Assembly (NCBI GenBank): GCA_964586675.1
Contig: CAZPHQ010000001.1
Span: 1-64,000 of the forward strand
DNA length: 64,000 bases
Origin: JADLGH01 sp964586675
GTDB taxonomy: Bacteria > Desulfobacterota_D > UBA1144 > Nemesobacterales > UBA2774
Direction: 5' to 3'
The stretch's first letter is position 1, and the number at the start of each line of letters is the position of its first letter. The translations under genes were made by a program, and so were the position numbers. Below, one piece after another: positions 17,736-24,494 of the stretch. The notes under the pieces were generated by a model. It had not been told where the DNA came from, did no database searches, and saw only the letters and a program-made list of their open reading frames with translations.

Positions 17736-17888
17736 TTATATGTATCCCAGAAGAAGCAGTATCAGAACTATTATCAGCACGGTTCCGAGCACGCCTCCCG
17801 GGAAATATCCCCACTCCCTGCTGTAGCCCCAGGTCGGCAGCGCGCCGATCAAAAACAGAACCAGTATTATGAGCAGTATAAGTCCCAT
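17736..17888 (-). CDS. DUF3309 small membrane protein
   Basis: 50 residues: helix GLILLIILVLFLIGALPTW, the conserved middle GYSREWGYFPGG, then helix VLGTVLIIVLILLLLGYI. This matches the full DUF3309 family pattern (two helices joined by an aromatic, proline-glycine turn). Function unknown; usually found near other stress-induced small proteins, as here with DUF892 downstream and CsbD upstream. CGGAGGGA lies seven bases before the ATG. Confidence 0.92.
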   Translation of the reverse strand: MGLILLIILVLFLIGALPTWGYSREWGYFPGGVLGTVLIIVLILLLLGYI

Positions 17889-18001
17889 GATTTCCCTCCG
17901 TGAATGTTATTACGCCGGTACCGAAAGGAACCGCCCCCTCCCGCGCAGGGGAAGGGACGGTAAGAGGTATGGGGTAAAATTAGGCCCGTCGACTTCGGGG
18001 A

Positions 18002-18199
18002 TTAATGCTTCCTCGTCCAGTCGTCGGCGGCTTTTTCAGCCTGTTCCTTCGAATATCCGTATCTCTCCTGGAGCTTTCCTACGAGCTGATCGCGCTTCCC
18101 TCTTATAACGTCGAGGTCGTCGTCGGTCAGCTTGCCCCACTGTTCCTTGACCTTCCCTTTAAACTGCTTCCAGTTTCCTTCTATCTGATCCCAATTCAT
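18002..18199 (-). CDS. CsbD family stress protein
   Basis: 65 residues beginning MNWDQIEGNWKQFKGKVKEQ and continuing LTDDDLDVIRGKRDQLVGKL and YGYSKEQAEKAADDW, the full CsbD pattern. The start at 18199 is preferred to an in-frame ATG at 18217 because AGGAGG lies eight bases before it. CsbD proteins are small, charged, helical and induced by general stress; no activity is known. Likely cytoplasmic. Confidence 0.93.
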   Translation of the reverse strand: MNWDQIEGNWKQFKGKVKEQWGKLTDDDLDVIRGKRDQLVGKLQERYGYSKEQAEKAADDWTRKH

Positions 18200-18371
18200 T
18201 TGAACAGCCTCCTGCATATTGGATTTTTACATCTGCGTCCCCACTTCGTCCGGCCGGCTCACAGCCTCCGGACGGAAGTGATTACGACAGGCATAATCGC
18301 AATATGCATGCCACTTGACGGGAATTTTCAAATATGCCGGTTTTGCGGGCGGTTGTAAGCCGTGGGCGGAG

Positions 18372-18393
18372 CCCCGGGCACAATCCACCGGGG
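18372..18393. terminator. GC-rich hairpin after the UBP gene
   Basis: CCCCGG pairs with CCGGGG around GCACAATCCA. It lies about 55 bases past the UBP gene stop in the minus-strand direction. There is no T run. It is closely similar to the hairpin at 5049-5073, so it may be a repeat family rather than only a terminator. Confidence 0.4.
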
Positions 18394-18447
18394 AAATGTG
18401 TTTAATATTCTACAACCGGAGATGTACTGGAGTGGACTACGGCGCCG

Positions 18448-18708
18448 TCAGTCCATGAAAAGCTGGTCCGGGTAGCACCACATCCACGACTCGCCGGGCT
18501 CGAAGGAGCGAATTATCGGATGAGCCGTCTTCGTGTAATGCTTCGTGGCGTGCCTGTTTTTAGACGCGTCGCAGCAGCCTACGTGGCCGCACGTGAGGCA
18601 TAACCTGAGATGGACCCATCTGTCCCCCATCTGAAGACATTCCTCGCAGCCCTTCGTGCCGGGAACTACGTCCCTTATCTGGTCGAGATGCGTGCATTCT
18701 TTCGCCAT
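18448..18708 (-). CDS. UBP-type zinc finger protein
   Basis: 86 residues; nearly the whole protein is a ZnF-UBP domain: ECTHLDQI, CEECLQMGDRWVHLRLCLTCGHVGCCD and HATKHYTKTAHPIIRSFE, with the Cys/His zinc ligands and the WMWCYPDQLF tail. In eukaryotes the domain binds ubiquitin C termini; the bacterial role is unknown. Its start lies 19 bases after the stop of the thioredoxin-reductase-like gene, so they are one operon, a pairing I also recall from other bacteria. Confidence 0.93.
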   Translation of the reverse strand: MAKECTHLDQIRDVVPGTKGCEECLQMGDRWVHLRLCLTCGHVGCCDASKNRHATKHYTKTAHPIIRSFEPGESWMWCYPDQLFMD

Positions 18709-18727
18709 CTTGCCGCTCCTTTTATGT

Positions 18728-20386
18728 TCAAGCGGATTTCAGAACTTCGTGTACGAACTGTACGGCCATGGCCCCTTCGCCGACAGCCGACGCAACCCTT
18801 TTCACAGACCCGAGCCTGACGTCCCCTGCCGCGAGTATCCCCGGGCGCGTCGTTTCGAGAAGGAAAGGACGGCGCGGGAGGTGCCACTTCCCCGAATCGA
18901 GAGCCAAGCTCCCGGTCAGAACGAACCCGTTTTTGTCGAGCTCTATCGAGCCGTTGAGCCAGTTCGTGTGGGGTATCGCCCCTATGAAAATGAAGAGTCC
19001 CGGGCACTCCAGGGTTTCCCTCTCGCCCGTTTCGAGGTTAGTGACGTCTACGGTCTCGAGCCACCAGTCCCCGGCGACGCTCGACACCTCCGTCCCGTAC
19101 CTGACCTCTATGTTCGGGCTCTGCTCGATCCGGCGGACAAGATATTCCGACATGCTCTTTCCGAGGTCGTCTCCCCTTACGACCATTATAACCTTCCGCG
19201 TCGAGCCCGAAAGATACACGGCCGCCTGCCCCGCGGAATTGCCCCCGCCGACCACGACAACCTGCGAGCCGCTGCACATCTGGGCTTCCACGACGGTAGC
19301 CGCGTAGTAAACGCCGGAGCTTTCGAACCTCTCGCATCCCTCGACACCGAGCTTCTTGTATCTTGCCCCGGAAGAAATCAGTATGCTCTTCGCCTGTACC
19401 TCGGCCCCGTCGGAAAGCATTAATTTGTGGCAGCCGTTGTCGCATACGAGGCTAACGACCTCGGTCGGCGTCGACAGCGCTACCCCGAACTTGTGCGCCT
19501 GTATTATAGCCCTCTGCGCGAGGTCGCTGCCCGAAAGCCCGTCGGGAAAGCCGACGTAGTTTTCGATCTTCGAGCTCGTCCCGGCCTGCCCGCCCGGGCC
19601 GAGGCTGTCTATGAGAAGGGTCCTCAGGCCGTCCGAAGCGCCGTAAACCGCCGCGGCGAGCCCGGCCGGTCCCGCGCCCACGATCGCCAGGTCGAAGACC
19701 TCGTGCGAAACGGCTCTCCTTATGCCGAGGCACTCCGCGAGGGCGACGTTCGAAGGATTCTTGAACATAGAGCAGTCCGGGCATACCACTATCGGAGTGT
19801 CGTCGTGGGTAACATTGAAGTGATCCAGTATCTCGTTAACGTCCGGATCGCTTTCGAGGTCGAGCCATTTGAAGGGTACGAAGTTACGCGACAGGAACTC
19901 GCGTATCCTGTGAGTGTCCTTGCAGTAGCGGGAGCCTATGACCCTCACCCCCACGAACCCCGATTCGAGGAGGAGCTGTCGGCGCATGAGAAAACCGCGG
20001 AGGAGAACGTCGCCGATGAACGAAACCTCGCCGAGGAGCTTTCTCAATTCAGGGGCCGTCATCTCGTATACTTCGCAGTCCGTACGGGCGATGGCGCTGA
20101 CGACGGACGGCCTCCCCGTGAGCATGTCTATGTCGCCGGTGAACTCGCCCGGCTCGTGAATCGTGACGGTCTTGTACTCGCAGCTCGAATCGTCGATGAC
20201 CTCGACCTCTCCGCTTATCACCACGTAGAATTTGAAATCCACTTCTCCCGCGTCGAAGAGGGTTTCTCCGGCCTTGAACGTCCGCTTCCGGGAGAAGCCG
20301 GCAATGATATCGATTTGCATATCGGTGAGCTTGGGAAAAGCCACCGGGTCTCGGTCGAGTGTATGTTCTATGACGGTCATGGGCAT
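18728..20386 (-). CDS. Cyclic-nucleotide-binding / thioredoxin-like / FAD-NAD(P) oxidoreductase fusion
   Basis: 552 residues in three parts. Residues about 10-125 are a cyclic-nucleotide-binding domain (GETLFDAGEVDFKFYVVISG, HEPGEFTGDIDMLTGRP). Residues about 135-215 are thioredoxin or glutaredoxin-like (GSRYCKDTHRIREFLSRNFV, TPIVVCPDCSMFKNPS). Residues about 230-545 are thioredoxin-reductase-like (LAIVGAGPAGLAAAVYGASD, VVVVGGGNSAGQAAVYLSGS, ILAAGDVRLGSVKRVASAVG). The redox CxxC of true thioredoxin reductase is absent (YYAATVVEAQMC). A nucleotide- or stress-gated redox enzyme is likely. A second ATG at 20380 is possible. Confidence 0.88.
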   Translation of the reverse strand: MPMTVIEHTLDRDPVAFPKLTDMQIDIIAGFSRKRTFKAGETLFDAGEVDFKFYVVISGEVEVIDDSSCEYKTVTIHEPGEFTGDIDMLTGRPSVVSAIARTDCEVYEMTAPELRKLLGEVSFIGDVLLRGFLMRRQLLLESGFVGVRVIGSRYCKDTHRIREFLSRNFVPFKWLDLESDPDVNEILDHFNVTHDDTPIVVCPDCSMFKNPSNVALAECLGIRRAVSHEVFDLAIVGAGPAGLAAAVYGASDGLRTLLIDSLGPGGQAGTSSKIENYVGFPDGLSGSDLAQRAIIQAHKFGVALSTPTEVVSLVCDNGCHKLMLSDGAEVQAKSILISSGARYKKLGVEGCERFESSGVYYAATVVEAQMCSGSQVVVVGGGNSAGQAAVYLSGSTRKVIMVVRGDDLGKSMSEYLVRRIEQSPNIEVRYGTEVSSVAGDWWLETVDVTNLETGERETLECPGLFIFIGAIPHTNWLNGSIELDKNGFVLTGSLALDSGKWHLPRRPFLLETTRPGILAAGDVRLGSVKRVASAVGEGAMAVQFVHEVLKSA

Positions 20387-20665
20387 GCCTCGCTTACTTA
20401 GAAGGTAAAAATAACGTTATCACAACTTTCGCCGTTGTCATTTCCCGGTCGAATGCGAAAACAGCCCGGGGCATTAAGCGTCGGGATTGATTCATACGGC
20501 AGGGGACGCTAAAGGGTTGCAACTGCACGTGTTCTATTGGATTTTGCGATTCCGGGCGTAAGACTCCACAGCCGCCCGGCCGGATCGCTTCCAGGCATGA
20601 ATTTTCGCCGGCGGCAGATCAAAAAACCGGACGCGAAAAATCGGTATCTCTTTCGCGGGGAACGG

Positions 20666-20914
20666 TCAGTCTTTCTTCTTGACCCACTTGCCGTTCTTCT
20701 TCTCGTACATCTTTTTCACAGCCGCCCAGGCGACTTTATGGGCGACCTCTTCGCGCGAGTCGTCGCGGCGCCTGTCGTCCGGGTCCTTGTACTCGTCCCA
20801 CGCGCTGTTGTAAGCTTCCTTGTAAATGTCCTGCGCGTGGTAAATGTCCTGCGCGTGCGCCGGAAGGTTGTCCTTAACGGGATCCGGCAATTCCGATCTT
20901 TTGCTGTAGGGCAT
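20666..20914 (-). CDS. ChaB family protein
   Basis: 82 residues. It has the ChaB signature: PYSKRSELPDPVKDNLPAHAQ, IYKEAYNSAWDEYKDP, then HKVAWAAVKKMYEKKNGKWV. ChaB is a small protein first linked to cation transport in enteric bacteria; its role is unclear. The usual LPAHAQDIYKEA is expanded here to HAQDIYHAQDIY by an in-frame 18-bp tandem duplication. A GGAGGGGG lies before the ATG. It stands alone in the stress island. Confidence 0.92.
   Translation of the reverse strand: MPYSKRSELPDPVKDNLPAHAQDIYHAQDIYKEAYNSAWDEYKDPDDRRRDDSREEVAHKVAWAAVKKMYEKKNGKWVKKKD
20822..20857. repeat. 18-bp tandem duplication inside the ChaB gene
   Basis: GTAAATGTCCTGCGCGTG occurs twice in a row (20822-20839 and 20840-20857). 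It duplicates six residues, HAQDIY, in frame. Confidence 0.95.
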
Positions 20915-20969
20915 TTCGCCCCCTCCTTCCCGCGGTCATGATTCATCCGCGGGGCTGGTTTATCCCGGG

Positions 20970-21386
20970 CTAGTCATCCCTGCCGCCGGGCTCCGTTATC
21001 CGTATAACGCTCGCCATCCCCGTGTTCATGTGATCGTCGAGCGGGCAGTATATCCTGTATCCCGACGGCTTTAGCTCGACGCTTATGGTTTTCGTCTCCC
21101 CGGGCTTTAGATTTTCGTCCAGCCTCTGGCTGACGTCCATGCCCTCGATGACGAAGCCGTGCTCCGTCTTCCCATCGTTCGTAACCTCGAACACGGTAAG
21201 CCCGGGCCCTATCGGTTTCTCGTTCAAAAGCTCGAGCCTGTTGTCCGAGAGCCTTACCTTCACCAGGTTTTCGTTTTTAGCCCCCGTGTAGTCCTTACAG
21301 GAATCGTTGAACACGCCCAGTATGAGCGCGGCTGCGACGAGCGCGAAGATAACGAGGCGCCTCGCGCGAAGATTAAGTGATTCCAT
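20970..21386 (-). CDS. Cupredoxin-domain protein, membrane-anchored
   Basis: 138 residues from the ATG at 21386; another ATG two codons earlier is too close to GGGAGA. The N terminus RRLVIFALVAAALILGVF is a membrane or signal segment, ending before a Cys (DSCKD). The rest is a cupredoxin fold: LTVFEVTNDGKTEHGFVIEG gives His, and YRIYCPLDDHMNTGMASVI gives Cys, His and Met, so all four type-I copper ligands are present. Probably an electron carrier or copper-binding protein in the periplasm. Confidence 0.88.
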   Translation of the reverse strand: MESLNLRARRLVIFALVAAALILGVFNDSCKDYTGAKNENLVKVRLSDNRLELLNEKPIGPGLTVFEVTNDGKTEHGFVIEGMDVSQRLDENLKPGETKTISVELKPSGYRIYCPLDDHMNTGMASVIRITEPGGRDD

Positions 21387-21569
21387 CTGCATGTCTCCCT
21401 GCCAGTTAGTGTATCCGGGCCCGGGGCTCCATGCTTCGGTTTTTCACTTTCCGATATCAGCAAGAAGCGTGCCTCCCGGGAAACGGACCCTGATACCGAT
21501 TATCGAGGGAGGATTACAGCGCCCTCGTCAGGGGCCGGAAGCCTCGACTGTCCAAAAATGAAAAGTATC

Positions 21570-21591
21570 AACTGTTTAAATTTGTACAGTT
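21570..21591. promoter_or_regulatory. Dyad AACTGT-N10-ACAGTT, candidate enhancer site
   Basis: AACTGT (21570-21575) and ACAGTT (21586-21591) are exact inverted copies, about 105 bases upstream of the sigma-54-like promoter. That spacing fits an upstream activator site for an NtrC-type protein, and the NtrC-type gene is in the operon. Confidence 0.5.
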
Positions 21592-21696
21592 CGCCCTGTA
21601 GCTTTCCGCAAGACATTCTCACGCCCGGCATAAGGATTAATTGTTAACATGCTGTAATCATTGACTATGCACCTTGATTTTTGCACTTAAGACACG

Positions 21697-21711
21697 TGGC
21701 ATAAAATTTGC
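21697..21711 (+). promoter_or_regulatory. Candidate sigma-54 promoter
   Basis: TGGCATAAAATTTGC matches the sigma-54 consensus TGGCACG-N4-TTGC, with the essential GG and GC 10 bases apart. It lies 47 bases before the kinase start, so transcription would begin near 21723. Confidence 0.6.
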
Positions 21712-21757
21712 CATTTCAATTATTGCCTATTGCCAGATTTATACACAGGGGATATTG

Positions 21758-23083
21758 ATGACTCTCGATAAACAGATAACCATCGGATACGTCATAATGC
21801 TTCTGATTATCATCGTCGTGAGCCTCTTCTGCATGTTCAGTATCGACAGGCTGAAGAACGCTAAATCCACGATAGGGGACAGGGAGTACACGCTTTCCCA
21901 GATAATATCCGGGGCTGTGAACAACGACGGCGTTACCGAGAACATTTTTGAAAAAGAAAACCTCTTCGGCGCCCTGAAGTCCGCCGACAAGCAGATAGCC
22001 CTGGCCTATATGAACATCATCTCCGTGGCTACGCTGGCGATAATCTTCGGCGGGGTGATAACCGTCATGTTTCCGAGAAGGATCACGAAACCGATTCTGA
22101 GCCTCGTCAAGGCGACGGAAAACGTTCGCGACGGGGACTATTCCTACCGGGTAAAGGACATAAACGGCACCGACGAGATAGCGAGGCTGGTGAAGTCATT
22201 TAACAGGATGCTTTCGAGCATAGAGGCCGAGCATGGACAGCTCGAAAGGAAGAACGTCGAGTACGAAGAGAAAGACGCGCTCAACAGGGTGCTTCTCGAA
22301 GAGACGAGGAATTTCAACAAGATCCTCGAGGATAAGGTGAGAGAAGTGAAGGCCGACCTCGAAGAAAAACATAACGAGCTTCTGAGGTCGGAGAAGCTGG
22401 CCACGATAGGCGAGATAGCGACAAGGATAGCCCACGAGATAAGAAACCCGCTCTCGGGCATAGCGGTCGCGATGGAAAACCTGAAGTCCGTGAACACTCA
22501 GGACGAGAGGGACGGGAAGATCTCGGAGATAATAAACGAGGTCTCGAGGCTCGACAACATAATAAAAGAGCTCTTCCAGCTCGCCAAGCCCCGCGAGGTC
22601 AGTCTCGTCAGCGGAGACCCCAACGAGGTCGTGGAAAGGGTCGTCAGCCTCATGTCGCCAAGGGCCAGGCTCAAGGTCATAGACATGGAAGTCATCCCCG
22701 CTCCGGAGAAGAAGGAGATATTTCTCGATTTCGAGCTGATAGAGCAGGTGCTGATGAATCTCGTCATAAATTCCATAGATTCAATTACAGGCCCGGGCGG
22801 AAAGATTACGGTAAGGTCCTACTACTCGGGCGAAACGTTCAATATAGAGGTTTCCGATTCCGGCTCCGGCATAACGCTCGCTGACATGCAGAAGATATTC
22901 GAAGCCTTCTACTCCACAAAGAAAACCGGCACCGGGCTCGGGCTCGCGATATCCAAGCGCATAATCGATGCGCACAAGGGAAAAATTTCTGTCGAAAGCA
23001 GTCTGGGGCAAGGCAGCCGGTTTGCTTTGACGCTGCCCACGAACCTCGGCGAAGGGGAAATAAACATGACGGAGGGAATATAA
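21758..23083 (+). CDS. Sensor histidine kinase (NtrB-like)
   Basis: 441 residues from the ATG at 21758, after AGGGG; the longer frame from 21674 would start inside the control region. One membrane helix lies near 9-27, a second near 80-105, followed by a HAMP domain (PILSLVKATENVRDGDYSYR), a coiled coil, HisKA with phospho-acceptor His226 (IAHEIRNPLSGIA) and an ATP-binding domain (NLVINSIDSI, DSGSGITL, GTGLGLAISKRII). The extracytoplasmic loop is short (about 50 residues), so the signal may be membrane-linked. It overlaps the regulator gene by one base. Confidence 0.93.
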   Translation: MTLDKQITIGYVIMLLIIIVVSLFCMFSIDRLKNAKSTIGDREYTLSQIISGAVNNDGVTENIFEKENLFGALKSADKQIALAYMNIISVATLAIIFGGVITVMFPRRITKPILSLVKATENVRDGDYSYRVKDINGTDEIARLVKSFNRMLSSIEAEHGQLERKNVEYEEKDALNRVLLEETRNFNKILEDKVREVKADLEEKHNELLRSEKLATIGEIATRIAHEIRNPLSGIAVAMENLKSVNTQDERDGKISEIINEVSRLDNIIKELFQLAKPREVSLVSGDPNEVVERVVSLMSPRARLKVIDMEVIPAPEKKEIFLDFELIEQVLMNLVINSIDSITGPGGKITVRSYYSGETFNIEVSDSGSGITLADMQKIFEAFYSTKKTGTGLGLAISKRIIDAHKGKISVESSLGQGSRFALTLPTNLGEGEINMTEGI

Positions 23084-24459
23084 TGCCGAAGACGATATTG
23101 CTTGTGGACGACGAGGTGTTCTTCACGAAGCAGCTCGCCAAGAACCTCTCGGATTCAGGATACGATGTTTTCACCGCCTTTAACGGTCAGGAGGGCCTCG
23201 AGATCGCGCGGGAGCAATCGCCGCGCATGGCTATAGTCGACCTGAAGCTGCCCGACATGAGCGGCCTCGACGTTATAAAAAGCCTGAACGAGTTCGATCA
23301 GCCGCCCATAACGATTATGATAACCGCGCACGGCTACATCGAAGCGGCCGTGTCGGCCATGAGGCTCGGGGCCTACGACTTCGTCGAGAAGCCCTTCCCT
23401 GTAGACAAGATAAAAATCATTCTCCACAACGCCCTCAACTCGGCCAACCTCAGGAAAACCGTAGCCGTCGCGACGAAGCAGGAAAAGCAGAAACACAGCC
23501 TCGAAGCGCTCATAGGCGTAAGCCCGTCGATAAACAATCTGACGGAGCTTCTCGTAAAGCTCGCGGCCGGCGACCCGAGAATGGTGCTCATAACGGGCGA
23601 GACGGGGACAGGAAAGGGGCTTGCCTCCAAGGTGCTTCACTACGCCGGCCGCCGGGCCGAGAAGCCGTTTCTCGAGATGAACTGCGCCGCGATTCCCGAG
23701 AACCTCCTCGAAAGCGAGCTCTTCGGATACGAGGCAGGCGCTTTCACAGACGCAAAGAAATCGAAATCAGGGATACTCGAGGACGCGGACGGCGGCACCA
23801 TATTCCTCGACGAAATAGGGGACATGAGCTTAAACCTCCAGTCCAAGCTGGTGAAGGTGGTCGAGGAGAGAAAGTTCAGGAGGCTCGGAGGCAAAAAAGA
23901 TATCAAGGTCGACCTCCTCATAATCGCCGCGACAAACAAGGACCTCAGGGAGGAGGTGAAAAACAACAACTTCAGGCAGGACCTCTACCACAGGCTCAAC
24001 GTTATCAGCTTCGAAATGCCCTGCCTCAGGGAAAGGAAGGAAGACATCCCGCTCCTGACGGATCACTTCATCCAGTTCTTCAACAACGACATCAACAAGA
24101 GCATAAAAACTGTTCCCGAGGAAATCAGGCGCGCCTTCATGGCCTACAACTGGCCGGGCAATGTGCGCGAGCTCCGGAGCACCGTCGAAAGGGCGATGAT
24201 ACTTAGCGAGGGAGAGGCGCTTAACCCGCGGTACATACTGCTCGACATGGACGACGCGAACGTCAGCCTTGAGGAGCTCGACGGCAGGATGAAGCTCGAA
24301 GTCGACCTCGACGATTCCTCCCTCGAAGACATCGAGCAGAAGATAATAAGGAAGACTCTCGAGCAGAACAACTGGAACCAGACCCGGGCTGCGGGGGCTC
24401 TCAAGATGAACAGGCAGAACCTCCGGTATCGGATGAAAAAAATGGGGCTTCTCAGCTAG
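23083..24459 (+). CDS. Sigma-54-dependent response regulator (NtrC family)
   Basis: 458 residues. Receiver domain 1-120 with the acidic pair DD9-10, phosphorylation site Asp53 and KPFP. AAA+ domain about 145-380 with Walker A GETGTGKG and the loop GAFTDA in place of the usual GAFTGA. A Fis-type helix-turn-helix lies at the end (WNQTRAAGALKMNRQNLRYR). It activates sigma-54 promoters when phosphorylated by the overlapping kinase gene. The G-to-D change in the sigma-54 contact loop occurs naturally in some members but may alter activity. Confidence 0.95.
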   Translation: MPKTILLVDDEVFFTKQLAKNLSDSGYDVFTAFNGQEGLEIAREQSPRMAIVDLKLPDMSGLDVIKSLNEFDQPPITIMITAHGYIEAAVSAMRLGAYDFVEKPFPVDKIKIILHNALNSANLRKTVAVATKQEKQKHSLEALIGVSPSINNLTELLVKLAAGDPRMVLITGETGTGKGLASKVLHYAGRRAEKPFLEMNCAAIPENLLESELFGYEAGAFTDAKKSKSGILEDADGGTIFLDEIGDMSLNLQSKLVKVVEERKFRRLGGKKDIKVDLLIIAATNKDLREEVKNNNFRQDLYHRLNVISFEMPCLRERKEDIPLLTDHFIQFFNNDINKSIKTVPEEIRRAFMAYNWPGNVRELRSTVERAMILSEGEALNPRYILLDMDDANVSLEELDGRMKLEVDLDDSSLEDIEQKIIRKTLEQNNWNQTRAAGALKMNRQNLRYRMKKMGLLS

Positions 24460-24494
24460 GAGGCCCGGAGAACGGATACCCCGGTGAAGCCGGC

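Larger units (their letters stand above)
21387..21757. promoter_or_regulatory. Divergent control region before the two-component pair
   Basis: About 370 bases between the cupredoxin gene and the kinase gene. Holds the dyad at 21570-21591, the sigma-54-like site at 21697-21711 and AGGGG before the kinase start. The middle (21560-21700) is AT-rich. No small gene is convincing. Confidence 0.6.
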
